Shown piece after piece: positions 15,481-24,636 of a stretch of DNA of 64,000 bases. The translations under genes were made by a program, and so were the position numbers. The notes under the pieces were generated by a model that saw only the letters and a list, made by a program, of their open reading frames with translations, did not search any database and was not told the origin of the DNA. Source of the stretch: Desulfosarcina alkanivorans (GTDB lineage: Bacteria; Desulfobacterota; Desulfobacteria; Desulfobacterales; Desulfosarcinaceae); assembly GCF_009688945.1 (NCBI RefSeq), contig NZ_AP021874.1, forward strand, positions 3,534,001-3,598,000, read 5' to 3'. Every line of letters begins with the position of its first letter. Position 1 is the stretch's first letter.

Positions 15481-17401
15481 CCGCCCCCGATTATTGATCT
15501 GCGACGATGAACCGTTGATGACCGAAAGCATCAAAAGGGTGTTAGGCGACAACTATCGGGTTCAGACCACCAACAGCTCCCGCCACGCCCTGAGCCTGAT
15601 CCATGCCGACGCCCCGGACCTGGTCATCCTGGATGTCATGATGCCGGGGATGACCGGCTTCGAGGTTCTGGATGCCGTCGACCGGGAGCACTGCGACGCC
15701 GCGTTCATCATCGTCACCGGAGAGGCCTCTGTCGATTCGGCCATCAAAGCCATCCGAAAAGGCGCCAGCGATTACCTTAGAAAGCCTTTCGAGCCCGAAG
15801 AATTGATCATTCGTGTAGAGAACGTGCTGAAACAGCGGCAGATGAAGCACGATCACATGTGTGTCCAGGCTGAAAACCGGCAGCTGGAAAATCAGCTGCG
15901 CCAGTCCCAGAAAATGGAGGCCATCGGCACCCTGGCCGGCGGTATCGCCCACGACTTCAACAATGTATTGAGCATCATATTGGGCAATACCGAACTGGCG
16001 CTGGCCGATATGCCCGGCCACCACGCCGCCCACCATAACCTGGAACGGATCCTCACGGCCAGCCTGCGGGCACGTGAAATGATTCAGCAACTGCTCAGCT
16101 TCAGCCGCAAGGAAGAATCCGGATTCAAACCGATCCGCCTCAACAGCGTCATCGCCGAATCGCTCAAACTGATGCGCGCGTCCCTGCCCACCAATATCTC
16201 CATCGAACGCGATATCTGTTCGACCATATGCACCGCCATCGCCGACGCCACCCAGATTCACCAGGTCATGCTCAACCTTTGCACCAATGCCGCCCATGCC
16301 ATGGAACCCAACGGCGGGGTATTGACCATCCGGCTGGAGCCGGTCACCCTGGACGGCGATACCGCCGCCGATCCCGATGGCCTGGCCCCGGGCAGATACG
16401 CCAGGCTGATCGTCGCCGACACCGGCCACGGCATTGAAGCAGAGATCATCGACCGAATTTTCGACCCCTATTTTACCACCAAGGAAACCGGCAAGGGAAC
16501 GGGAATGGGACTCTCGGTCGTTCACGGGATCATCAAGTCCAGCGGCGGGACCATCAGGGCCTTCAGCCAGCCGGGCCGGTTTACGGAGTTTCATCTCTAC
16601 CTGCCGGTGGTGGATATCGTGGTTGATGCGAAACCCGCCATTTTCGACCAACGGCACCTGCCCGGCGGCCATGAGCACATCATGATCGTGGACGATGAAG
16701 AGATGCTCGTGGACATGATGCGGCAAGTACTGGAGCAGTTGGGGTACACGGTCACCGCCCACACCGACAGCAGCGCTTCCCACGAGGCATTTGTCTGCAG
16801 CCCCCGGACCTATGACCTGCTGATCACGGACATGACCATGCCCGGGATGACAGGCACCGACCTGGCCAAAGCGATTAAAGCGGTGCGCGCCGACCTTCCC
16901 GTTATTCTCTGTACGGGCTTCAACGAGCAGATCAGTGAAGAAACCGCACAATCGCTGGGGATCCAGGCCCTGATCATGAAGCCCGTGGGCATGCAGCAAC
17001 TGGCGGAAGCCATCCGCAAGGTGCTGGCGCAGCCATCGCCCGAGCGTCGAAAAACCCCCCGGTTCGCGGTCCCTGCCGGCTCTTTCGTCATCTCCCGCAC
17101 CCACCCCTACGAGCGCTGCAACCTGATGGACATCGGCCCGTCCGGATTGGCCTTCAGCCATGAAATGGAATCAGTGCCGGACAATCCATCCGACCAGCTG
17201 GCCATCATGGCGCCGGACGGTGAAATTTTCATAAACGGGCTCCACTGCCGCATCGTCTCCGACACTCCCGCCGGCAGTCCGGTCAGCCTTTCCGAAGCGG
17301 GCCGGGCCCGTCGTGGCGTAAGTTTCGAGGACCTCACCGTGCTCCAGACGGAGCTGATCAGCCAGTTCATCCATAACCACGCCAGAGGGCTGCTTCAGTG
17401 A
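15473..17401 (+). CDS. Hybrid kinase REC-HisKA-HATPase-REC-PilZ
   Basis: 642 aa. The start ATG 15473 has AGGAG 6 nt upstream and overlaps the preceding kinase gene by 8 bp. The first receiver has phospho-Asp near residue 54 (VILDVMMPG). The kinase core shows GTLAGGIAHDFNNVLSII near residue 157, NLCTNAAHAM and GTGMGLSVVHGI. The second receiver (LLITDMTMPG) spans about 400-515. A C-terminal PilZ-like domain begins with RRKTPRFAVPAGSF and includes NLMDIGPSGLAFS, so c-di-GMP may modulate it. No membrane segment is present; it probably receives phosphate or signal from the HDOD kinase. Confidence 0.9.
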   Translation: MDNRPRLLICDDEPLMTESIKRVLGDNYRVQTTNSSRHALSLIHADAPDLVILDVMMPGMTGFEVLDAVDREHCDAAFIIVTGEASVDSAIKAIRKGASDYLRKPFEPEELIIRVENVLKQRQMKHDHMCVQAENRQLENQLRQSQKMEAIGTLAGGIAHDFNNVLSIILGNTELALADMPGHHAAHHNLERILTASLRAREMIQQLLSFSRKEESGFKPIRLNSVIAESLKLMRASLPTNISIERDICSTICTAIADATQIHQVMLNLCTNAAHAMEPNGGVLTIRLEPVTLDGDTAADPDGLAPGRYARLIVADTGHGIEAEIIDRIFDPYFTTKETGKGTGMGLSVVHGIIKSSGGTIRAFSQPGRFTEFHLYLPVVDIVVDAKPAIFDQRHLPGGHEHIMIVDDEEMLVDMMRQVLEQLGYTVTAHTDSSASHEAFVCSPRTYDLLITDMTMPGMTGTDLAKAIKAVRADLPVILCTGFNEQISEETAQSLGIQALIMKPVGMQQLAEAIRKVLAQPSPERRKTPRFAVPAGSFVISRTHPYERCNLMDIGPSGLAFSHEMESVPDNPSDQLAIMAPDGEIFINGLHCRIVSDTPAGSPVSLSEAGRARRGVSFEDLTVLQTELISQFIHNHARGLLQ

Positions 17402-17409
17402 CCTGAAGC
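17392..17409. terminator. Hairpin between convergent genes
   Basis: GCTTCAG (17392-17398) pairs perfectly with CTGAAGC (17403-17409) around TGAC, spanning the stop codon of the hybrid kinase. It has no T-run, so termination is only possible. Confidence 0.4.
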
Positions 17410-17414
17410 CCCCA

Positions 17415-18602
17415 TCAGGCCTCATCGGCCGGCCACACGCCGGGAATGGGTGTGCGGCAGAACCGGCAATGCCCGGCCACGATATTAAACACGGAAAGAT
17501 GATATCCCTGCCGCTCCACCAGCAGTCGGCGGCAGTGGTGGCAGAAGGTATGGTTTCCCTCGTGGCCCGGCACGTTACCCAGGTAGACATACCGTATCCC
17601 TTCGGCCATGGCCAGTTCCCGAAAGCGGACCAGGGCGGCCACCGGCGTGGGGGCCAGGCGGTCCAACCGGTAACGGGGAAAAAAACGCAGAAAATGAAGG
17701 GGATGATCGGGCCCCACATGTTCCAGAATCCAGGCACACATGCGGCGTACCATCTCCTCGCTGTCCCCGTATCCGGGAACCACCAGGTGGGTCATTTCAA
17801 AATGAACGCCCTGCCGGTGAAGGGTGACGAAGGTATCCAGCACCGGTTTCAGGCGCCCGCCGTTGAGCTTCCGGTAGATGTCGTCGCTGATGGATTTGAG
17901 GTTCACGTTGGCCCCGTCCAGCACCCGGCACAGGGCCAGCAGCGGCTCTCGATTGATATAGCCGTTGGAAATCCAGACATTGCGAAGCCCCCTGGCCCTG
18001 GCAATACGGGCGCTGTCGATCATGTATTCATAAAACGTAGTGGGCTCGCTGTAGGTGTATGCGACGGTCCGGCACCCGCTGGCCACCGCCGACGTCACCA
18101 CGGCGTCGGGGAACAGATCGATGTGGCGTACATCCTCGGGCCGGGCCTGGGAAATTTCCCAGTTCTGGCAGTTGAGACAGCGGAAATTGCACCCGGCCGC
18201 CGCAATGGAAAAGGTGCTGGTGGCGGGCAGAAAATGAAACAGGGGTTTTTTCTCGATCGGATCCACGTTGGCCGAACAGGCATTGCCGTAGGCCAGGCTG
18301 TAGAGGGTGCCGTCCAGGTTCACCCGGCTGCGGCACAGGCTGCGATCCCCCGGCGACAGCCGGCATCGGTGGGGGCACAGGGTGCACATGACCGCGCCGT
18401 CGTCCAGCCGGCTGAAGTGATCGGCCGCCCGGGACCATTTCCACAGGGTTGCGGGCGCATCATTTTGGAAGATCGAACCGCCAATGTCCGCAGGCACGGG
18501 GTCGGACGGGCCGAAAAAAGGCCAGCCGGCATGGCCGGTGGCCGTTTGGCAGAGGCCGACCGCAGCGGCAAGCATGAATTGTCTCCGGTTAACCCGTTTC
18601 AT
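17415..18602 (-). CDS. amrS: AmmeMemoRadiSam radical SAM protein with Tat-type signal
   Basis: 395 aa from ATG 18602 (AGGA 7 nt upstream; a TTG at 18617 is less likely). The N-terminus KRVNRRQFMLAAAVG followed by an Ala/Gly cleavage region looks like a Tat signal, unusual for this family. The radical SAM cluster motif is CNFRCLNC near residue 138, with Trp/Glu-rich neighbours. C-terminal CHHC and CRFC pairs could bind another metal. The family is the RadiSam member of AmmeMemoRadiSam systems, of unsettled function. It overlaps the upstream membrane protein gene by 14 bp, third in an operon with a Memo-AMMECR1 fusion. Confidence 0.88.
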   Translation of the reverse strand: MKRVNRRQFMLAAAVGLCQTATGHAGWPFFGPSDPVPADIGGSIFQNDAPATLWKWSRAADHFSRLDDGAVMCTLCPHRCRLSPGDRSLCRSRVNLDGTLYSLAYGNACSANVDPIEKKPLFHFLPATSTFSIAAAGCNFRCLNCQNWEISQARPEDVRHIDLFPDAVVTSAVASGCRTVAYTYSEPTTFYEYMIDSARIARARGLRNVWISNGYINREPLLALCRVLDGANVNLKSISDDIYRKLNGGRLKPVLDTFVTLHRQGVHFEMTHLVVPGYGDSEEMVRRMCAWILEHVGPDHPLHFLRFFPRYRLDRLAPTPVAALVRFRELAMAEGIRYVYLGNVPGHEGNHTFCHHCRRLLVERQGYHLSVFNIVAGHCRFCRTPIPGVWPADEA

Positions 18603-20688
18603 GAATCGATCCTGCAACCAGCATGCTGACCAGTTTAAGGCCTGCCAGGCAGACGGTCGCCCACAGGAGGCCCAGGAAAGGGATCAGCAGCAGGCTCACC
18701 AGCAGAACGCCGATGGCCGCGCCCACCAGGTCCGCTGAAAAACTCTGCGCAGCGGCGGCGGAACTGTCCCCGGAGATCGAGAGGGCCAGCGGGAACTGGA
18801 ATCCGCAGCAAAAGGAAACCGCCAGGCCGAAGCCGTATAACACCACCGCCGGTATGGCCTGCCGGGCAACGGCCAGGAGCAGGGCAAACAGGAGCAGCAG
18901 CAGGCCAAGCAGCAGATCTGCACCGATCAGCGCCCGGCGCCGGTCGCCGGTATACCGTCCCCCGGTCCAGGCACCGGGCAGCAGGCCGGCCAGGAACACG
19001 GTCACCAGCACCCCGATCTGCAGATAAATATAACCATAAAGCGTCTGGAAGGTAAAGATGGCCACCATTTCAGCTCCGATGTTGACGCAGCCGGTGGTCA
19101 GCAGCACCCACTGGGGCCGTGTTATCCGGTACAGGTAGGCCAGCGCCGCCGCCGCCAGCACCAGGGCGAACCAGCGTGGCGAGGTGCCGTGCCGCGCAAA
19201 CCAGTCAACGAAGGCCTGCCGCATCAGCTGTGGGGACAGGTCCAGATTTTGTCCCGCGCCGGTGTCCACGGCGTCGTTGAGCTGCCGGATGCGCCGGTCG
19301 GTCAGGTCGCCGGCAAAATAGCGGCGGATGTGGCCGGTTTCGATCCCCTTTTCTTCCAGAAGCGCCGGGATATCGGTTCGGATCGGCCGGTCCCGGCAGA
19401 GGAACAGCAGCCGCTGACCCGGCATGAGGGTGACATGCTCAAAAAAAGGGGCGACCGTGTTGGCCAGCGTCGACAGCTGCTGTTGCCGGATGGCGGAGAT
19501 ATAATCGGCCACGCCGTCGATGCCGAAACTGAATACCCCGCCCGGCGCAAGGCGGCTGCTGACCAGTTCGAAGAAGCCGGCCGTGAAGAAGCGATTCACC
19601 TGGTAGGTTTCCGGTTCCGGAAGGTTGACCAGGATGGCGTCGTAACGTGTCGGTGTGCGGGCCAGGTAGGTCCGGGCATCCCGGGTAATGACCCTGAGTC
19701 CGTCGATGGGCGCCACCAGGCCAAAACGGATCTGAAGCCGGGCGGCCTGCGGATCCAGTTCCACGTAATCCACCCGGCCGGGATGGTATTTGGCCACTTC
19801 GGCCATCATGCCCCCGACGGCGGAAATCAGCAGCAGCCGGCGCTGGCGGTCTGTCTGGGAAAGGGGAAAATGGACCATCTCCTCCGCCAGCGCCGCGTCC
19901 TGGGAAGAGAGGCCGGGCACGCCGTCCGTGAAAAGGGAGATCTGCCCCGCCGATTCGACCACTTCGATACGGCCGTATCGGCTTTCCGCATAATGAAGCC
20001 GCCGGCCTTCCCGGGCGGGCAGCAGCCGGTCTTCCCAGGCGGCGCCCGCCAGCAGGACAGCGATGGCCGCGGTGCCGGCCAGCAGGGTCCGGCGGGAAAG
20101 GGCCGATTCCAGCTGACACAGGGATGCCAGCAGCGGCAGGTGGACCACCAGCAGGATCTGAAACGGAGCCAGCCAGTATACCAGGACAAAGGAGAAAACC
20201 GCACCGCCGGCCACGTCGCCGATGTTGTCGGCCAGGTACATCCAACTGCCGGGAAATCCGGCCCAGCGCCGCCTGACGACCAGCAGGCTGTAAGGCAGCA
20301 CAAACCCCACCACCAGGGCGTAGGGGAGCAGGGTGGCGGCAACGAAAGCCAGCGTGGGATAAAAACCCACCGAGGCGCCATGGATGAAGACCAGGTCCCG
20401 CATCCGGCGAATGGCAACGACCTGCCCCACGGCGAGAATGGCCAGCAGGCAGGAGAGCAGGGCCAGAATCTCCGGTGATGGGGGCAGCCCCCGCCCGCGC
20501 CATCCCCTGGCGGTGGCGGTGCCCATGCCGCCGAAAACCAGCCAGCAGAAAAAAATCAGGGCAATGACGATCTCATTGCCCCGGAATTGCGCCAGGTATT
20601 CACGTACAAACACCAGTTGCACGGCCACGGAGGCTACCCCCGTGGCCACCACCACCGCACGGACGCCGCCGTCAGCGGTCCTCTTCAA
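18589..20688 (-). CDS. Membrane-embedded spermidine synthase-like protein
   Basis: 699 aa. About seven hydrophobic segments in the first 220 residues and more near the C-terminus enclose a soluble SpeE-like methyltransferase-fold domain (about 225-460) with YAESRYGRIEVVES, LFTDGVPGLSS, VDYVELDPQAA and DAILVNLPEPETYQVNRFFT. The fold is that of aminopropyltransferases; the substrate is unknown. The start is a TTG inside the last codons of the upstream gene (17-bp overlap) and is uncertain. It sits between the Memo-AMMECR1 fusion and the radical SAM gene, so all three are probably one membrane-associated system. Confidence 0.87.
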   Translation of the reverse strand: MKRTADGGVRAVVVATGVASVAVQLVFVREYLAQFRGNEIVIALIFFCWLVFGGMGTATARGWRGRGLPPSPEILALLSCLLAILAVGQVVAIRRMRDLVFIHGASVGFYPTLAFVAATLLPYALVVGFVLPYSLLVVRRRWAGFPGSWMYLADNIGDVAGGAVFSFVLVYWLAPFQILLVVHLPLLASLCQLESALSRRTLLAGTAAIAVLLAGAAWEDRLLPAREGRRLHYAESRYGRIEVVESAGQISLFTDGVPGLSSQDAALAEEMVHFPLSQTDRQRRLLLISAVGGMMAEVAKYHPGRVDYVELDPQAARLQIRFGLVAPIDGLRVITRDARTYLARTPTRYDAILVNLPEPETYQVNRFFTAGFFELVSSRLAPGGVFSFGIDGVADYISAIRQQQLSTLANTVAPFFEHVTLMPGQRLLFLCRDRPIRTDIPALLEEKGIETGHIRRYFAGDLTDRRIRQLNDAVDTGAGQNLDLSPQLMRQAFVDWFARHGTSPRWFALVLAAAALAYLYRITRPQWVLLTTGCVNIGAEMVAIFTFQTLYGYIYLQIGVLVTVFLAGLLPGAWTGGRYTGDRRRALIGADLLLGLLLLLFALLLAVARQAIPAVVLYGFGLAVSFCCGFQFPLALSISGDSSAAAAQSFSADLVGAAIGVLLVSLLLIPFLGLLWATVCLAGLKLVSMLVAGSIHETG

Positions 20689-22168
20689 AATATTGAACCT
20701 GGTAGACGAGAACCGTCAGATCCCCTTCCCGCCACCCATCGGCCGGCAGGCCGGCTTTCATGCACAGGTGCGAGAGAAATGATTCCGGCTGGGGAAGCTG
20801 CTCCCACACCTGGGGCAAAAAAGTGGCGCTGGCAAGGCCCTTTTTTAGGATCACCCCGTCGATGCCGGGTCTCAGCCGGGACAACAGGTCGGCGGCATCG
20901 GTGTAGGCCAGCGGGGCCGGTTCGGAAAGCACGCTGACCTCGATATGTACCCGGTCCAGCTCCTTTTTTCCAAGGGGCGGAAACCGCGGATCGTGAAGGG
21001 CGGCGTTCAGCGCATTGTCCCGAACCCCGGACACGATGGGTGCCGTGGCCGACAGGCTGCCGATGCAGCCACGAAGCTGGTCGTCCATTTTAAGGGTAAC
21101 GAAGGTGCCGCAACGGGCCTGGAGGGCCCCATCCGCAAGCTGCATCGCCAGCTGCCGGTCATCGGCCGGACCGGCGGTTTCCCCAAAATGGGCCGCCAGG
21201 GTCTGCCGCGCGAGGGTCACCAGGGCCGCCCCCTGTTCGGGGGTCAGCATGCGGCGGTCATCGGATTGGTTTGGCATCGGTTCATCTCCATAAAAAGCAA
21301 CGGCACCATATCCCACCACGGCGGCCTTGTCGCCGGATGTGTCGCCGCTGTTGCTGTAATGCAAAAGCAGCGGCCGCCAGTGGCCTTTCCGGGCCAGTTC
21401 CAGAAGCACCCCCACCGGGTAGCGGCCGCAGGACCGGTTGGCCTGATCCGCCTGCCAGTTGGGGTCCAGCGATATAATTCGGTCCAGCGTCTCGCGATCC
21501 CGTTCGACGGCGTCGTCGTAAGGCAGGCCATGGGACAGGTCGGCGCTGACCACCAGCAGGGTCCGCGGATTCCTGAGCATGGGCGCCACCGCCTGCGCCA
21601 TCGCCGCCGCATCGCAGGGCCCCACCACCACCGGAATCAATTCGAATGCGGGCAGTCGGGTCTGCAAAAAAGGCAGGATCACTTCCAGGCTGTGCTCCTG
21701 CCGATCCGAAGCATCCACCCGTGCGAACAGGTCCGGCCGGTCTTTCAGCAAGGGGGTGAGATCACCGACGGGAACCAGCCCCAGCGGCGTCCGCCAGTGG
21801 GACGCCCCGGTGAGCGCGCCGTTGCGAAATCCCACCCGGTGATCGGGACCCAACAGGACCACCCGGTCGAACCGGTCGCCAACGATGGCCAGGACGGCAT
21901 GGGCAGCGGTAGCACCGGAATAGGCGTAACCGGCGTGGGGCATGATCAGGGCGCGCAGTCCGGCAGGTGGGTGCTGGACGTCCCGCCCCCGGGCGGCCGT
22001 GTCGCTGAGGCGGCGTATCAGCCGGTCCAGTTCATTCCGGTCCTCAGGATAGAATTTACCCGCCCAGACCGGGTCCCGAACCGCACCACAGCCAATGCCC
22101 TGCGGAGAAAGGAGGCACCACAGAATAAGGGTTGCTTCAAAAATGACCAGGCACCGGGGTACAGACAC
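20672..22168 (-). CDS. amrB-amrA: Memo-AMMECR1 fusion with N-terminal export signal
   Basis: 498 aa. The GTG start at 22168 has a perfect GGAGGA 7 nt upstream. A hydrophobic N-terminus (CLVIFEATLILWCLLSP) ending before IGCGAVRDPVW suggests export, possibly as a weak lipoprotein. The Memo domain (about 35-300) shows MPHAGYAYSG, VVLLGPDH, SLEVILPFLQ and SADLSHG, with the conserved His/Cys metal residues. AMMECR1 follows (about 320-498) with FVTLKMDDQLRGCIGS and ALHDPRFPPL. In most genomes these are separate cytosolic genes; here they are fused and head an operon with a membrane spermidine synthase-like protein and a Tat-signal radical SAM protein. Confidence 0.92.
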   Translation of the reverse strand: MSVPRCLVIFEATLILWCLLSPQGIGCGAVRDPVWAGKFYPEDRNELDRLIRRLSDTAARGRDVQHPPAGLRALIMPHAGYAYSGATAAHAVLAIVGDRFDRVVLLGPDHRVGFRNGALTGASHWRTPLGLVPVGDLTPLLKDRPDLFARVDASDRQEHSLEVILPFLQTRLPAFELIPVVVGPCDAAAMAQAVAPMLRNPRTLLVVSADLSHGLPYDDAVERDRETLDRIISLDPNWQADQANRSCGRYPVGVLLELARKGHWRPLLLHYSNSGDTSGDKAAVVGYGAVAFYGDEPMPNQSDDRRMLTPEQGAALVTLARQTLAAHFGETAGPADDRQLAMQLADGALQARCGTFVTLKMDDQLRGCIGSLSATAPIVSGVRDNALNAALHDPRFPPLGKKELDRVHIEVSVLSEPAPLAYTDAADLLSRLRPGIDGVILKKGLASATFLPQVWEQLPQPESFLSHLCMKAGLPADGWREGDLTVLVYQVQYFEEDR

Positions 22169-22260
22169 AAACGGTTCCTCCGGTCGCTATTTTCGTGCGG
22201 GCAACCACCTCCGGCGGGGACCCGCCTGTATTCAGGACTACAATGGCGTAAAACGACGTG

Positions 22261-22692
22261 TCAAGAAATTTGCCGGGAATGGAATTCGCTGCCGTCGGCG
22301 GCGCTTGAAACCGCCGTTTCCGTTGGACGGTCACCGACGGCACCCAGGGGATCATGGGACTGGCCGTCGGTCTCATCCAGGGGCGGCTGCCAGTATCCGA
22401 GCAGGCCGGCGTGGTCCGGATCGATACCGAAGTAGTATCCCGCCGGCGCAAGGCGCTTCATGAGCGGAAGTATCCGCGTGCGGAAAAGGTTTTCCTTGAA
22501 CTCGCAGCCGGCCGGGGTCCGACCCAGATAGACCATGTCGTACAGGGCCGCTTCGATGCGGCCGATCTCCCTGCGCATATCATGTCTCAGATCGATGGAA
22601 TAGAGAAAACCCAGGCAGTTGTCGATCAGGATGCCGACATCCCGGTCCAGCCTGCTGATCATCTTGAAACCGTTAATTTTGAATCTTCTCAC
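22261..22692 (-). CDS. Small hypothetical protein
   Basis: About 143 aa; no family recognised. The first 105 residues look like a folded domain rich in aromatic and charged residues (DNCLGFLYSIDLRHDMRREI, EAALYDMVYLGRTPAG, APAGYYFGIDPD); the tail is low-complexity and polar. GTG at 22692 is used, with a poor ribosome site. It stands alone between the AmmeMemoRadiSam operon (same strand, downstream) and an alcohol dehydrogenase terminated just upstream. Confidence 0.6.
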   Translation of the reverse strand: MRRFKINGFKMISRLDRDVGILIDNCLGFLYSIDLRHDMRREIGRIEAALYDMVYLGRTPAGCEFKENLFRTRILPLMKRLAPAGYYFGIDPDHAGLLGYWQPPLDETDGQSHDPLGAVGDRPTETAVSSAADGSEFHSRQIS

Positions 22693-22755
22693 GGCGGCAT
22701 CTCCGACCCGCGCACAGCATGTTGATACACAACCCGGTGTTTTTCCCCGTACCTG

Positions 22756-22777
22756 AAAACCCTATCGGCAGATAGGG
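22756..22777 (-). terminator. Rho-independent terminator of the alcohol dehydrogenase
   Basis: CCCTATC (22760-22766) pairs perfectly with GATAGGG (22771-22777) around GGCA. On the minus strand the stem is followed at once by TTTT (22756-22759), just downstream of the dehydrogenase stop. Confidence 0.75.
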
Positions 22778-22806
22778 AAGAATGCTTTAGGGGTGACCGG
22801 CCAAAT

Positions 22807-23850
22807 TTAACGACGATCCATCACCAGCACCTTGGCCCCCCGGATCCTCCTGTTTTTCAGCTCCATCAACGCCCGGTTGGCCGATTCGAGGGGGAAGGTC
22901 TCCACCTCGGGAAGAAGGGGGATCTGATCGGCAAGCGCGAGAAACCGCGAGACATCCGATCGGGCCACGTTGGCGACGCTTTTGATTTCCTTCTCATGCC
23001 ACAAATGAGAAGAATAGTCGAGATGAAGCAGGGCGTCCCGATCCCCGGCCTCCTTGCGGATGGCATTGATCACCAGCCGGCCGCCCGGCCTGAGGTTTCG
23101 CAGCGCTTCCACCACCGGCGTCCAGGCCGGCGTGGTGTCGATGATCCGGTCGAGGGGGGCGGGTGCCGTGTCGGTGGTGTGCCCGGCCCACACAGCGCCC
23201 AGGGAGCGGGCGAAGTCCTGTTCCCCGGGGCTTCTGGCAAAGACATACACCGACGCAGCGGGAAACCGGTGCCGCACCATTTTGAGGACCAGGTGGGCGG
23301 AAGCGCCGAACCCGGTGAGCCCGAGACGCTGGCCGTCCCGCAATTCACATAAGGCCATGGACCGGTATCCGATGGCGCCGGCGCACAGCAGGGGAGCCGC
23401 CTGGACGTCGGAAAAACGATCGGGAACCGGGTAGGCGAAGCCCTCGGGTACGGTCATGAACTGCGCGTACCCCCCATGGGCATCCCGCCCTGTGGCGGTA
23501 AATTCCGGGCAGAGATTCTCCCGGCCGTCCCGGCAGAATTCGCATTGCCCGCACGCCCGGTAGATCCAGGCCACGCCCACCCGCTGCCCGACGGAAAAAC
23601 GGTCAGCTCCCGGTCCGGCCCCTTCCACCCGCCCCACCACCTGGTGGCCGGGAATGACCGGGAACCGGGGCGGCGGCGTCCGGCCTTCGATTTCGTCCAG
23701 TTCCGTGTGGCAGACCCCGCAGGCCGCCACCCGAATCAGGATCTCGTGGTCGCCGGGCATCGGGATGGGCATCGTTCTGGGCACCAGCGGCGTATCCGTC
23801 TGATTCAGATCGTGGATGCGCGCCAGTACCATGGCATTCATCTGGTCCAT
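22807..23850 (-). CDS. Zinc-dependent MDR alcohol dehydrogenase
   Basis: 347 aa. The catalytic zinc region is CGVCHTELDEIEG and GHQVVGRVEGAG; the structural zinc site is CGQCEFCRDGRENLC; the nucleotide fold has LTGFGASAHLVLKM instead of the usual GxGxxG. It fits the YhdH/AdhA-like zinc-binding dehydrogenases that reduce aldehydes or oxidise primary alcohols with NAD(P). The start ATG 23850 is chosen because sequence further upstream holds a TATAGT box; ATGs at 23841 and 23832 are possible. Monocistronic with its own terminator. Confidence 0.88.
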   Translation of the reverse strand: MDQMNAMVLARIHDLNQTDTPLVPRTMPIPMPGDHEILIRVAACGVCHTELDEIEGRTPPPRFPVIPGHQVVGRVEGAGPGADRFSVGQRVGVAWIYRACGQCEFCRDGRENLCPEFTATGRDAHGGYAQFMTVPEGFAYPVPDRFSDVQAAPLLCAGAIGYRSMALCELRDGQRLGLTGFGASAHLVLKMVRHRFPAASVYVFARSPGEQDFARSLGAVWAGHTTDTAPAPLDRIIDTTPAWTPVVEALRNLRPGGRLVINAIRKEAGDRDALLHLDYSSHLWHEKEIKSVANVARSDVSRFLALADQIPLLPEVETFPLESANRALMELKNRRIRGAKVLVMDRR

Positions 23851-23973
23851 GGTGACGGCTTCTGGCTTCGGGTTGAAATGGTCGAAAATGAATTGAGGCT
23901 CACTATACCACAGGACGAAGGAATTCTCCACAGCCCCATCCGTCTCCCGGGACCGGCGGCGGCAGGGTCAGGG

Positions 23974-24186
23974 TCAGTCGGTTGCGGCCCGCCTGCGGTC
24001 CGGACCGATCCGCCGTTCTTTCCGGCTGGACAGGCTGACCACCACCCCGTCACGCACACTTTTTCGCCGGTCGACCCGGTTGCGGCGTTTTTCCACAAAA
24101 TGGGGGCTGCCGGCAGGAACCTGCGCCTCCCGCTTTTTGGGTTGCTCGTTTTTGACAAAGGCACTGCTGATGACGACGATATCCAT
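23974..24186 (-). CDS. Small Arg-rich protein
   Basis: 70 aa from ATG 24186, with a near-perfect AAGGAGG ribosome site. The sequence MDIVVISSAFVKNEQPKKRE is followed by two double-Arg clusters, EKRRNRVDRRKSVRDG and SRKERRIGPDRRR, echoing the 64-aa protein at 7339-7533. It is divergent from the YjfB-like gene at 24352, with 165 bp between them. Possibly a nucleic-acid- or membrane-binding peptide; no function known to me. Confidence 0.7.
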   Translation of the reverse strand: MDIVVISSAFVKNEQPKKREAQVPAGSPHFVEKRRNRVDRRKSVRDGVVVSLSSRKERRIGPDRRRAATD

Positions 24187-24351
24187 GGCCAAGCCTCCTT
24201 GTGGATAGCTATCAGCCTCGTCTCCGGCCACTTTAGCGGCCCATGGGCATTGATGCTGCCGGGAGCCTCCAATAAAGCTAAAGGATCGGGCCCGGCGGTC
24301 GATAAGGCATTCAACAGCCAACCATTGTCGATCTGAACGGAGGACCAGCGA

Positions 24352-24528
24352 ATGAACATCAGTGCCGCACCCGCATCCACCATGGCCATGGCCACAGCCG
24401 CGCAACAGCTTCAAACCACCATGCAGGCCCAGGTATCCATGTTGCAGGAGCTGGCCGAAAGCCAGCAGGAGGTCGCCCGGATGCTCGCCGAGGGCGGACT
24501 GGGCCAAACCATCGATGTGAGGGCCTGA
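24352..24528 (+). CDS. YjfB-like putative motility protein
   Basis: 58 aa. ATG 24352 has GGAGGA 7 nt upstream. The Ala/Met/Gln-rich helix (SAAPASTMAMATAAQQ, QVSMLQELAES) ends in the family-typical GQTIDVRA. YjfB-like proteins occur in flagellated bacteria and are annotated as motility-associated without known mechanism. It is divergent from the Arg-rich gene. Confidence 0.8.
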   Translation: MNISAAPASTMAMATAAQQLQTTMQAQVSMLQELAESQQEVARMLAEGGLGQTIDVRA

Positions 24529-24636
24529 CCCTTCTCCCCTCCGGAGAAACGACCACCCGGAAAGCGGCCCGTTATCGGACCGAATCCTTTGCAGCCTGTT
24601 TCGCCGCACACCGGCGGCAACCCGCGTTTAACGCGT

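Noticed and set aside
15542..17161. 539-codon minus-strand frame
   Set aside because: Antisense of the REC-kinase-REC-PilZ gene, whose motifs are unmistakable.
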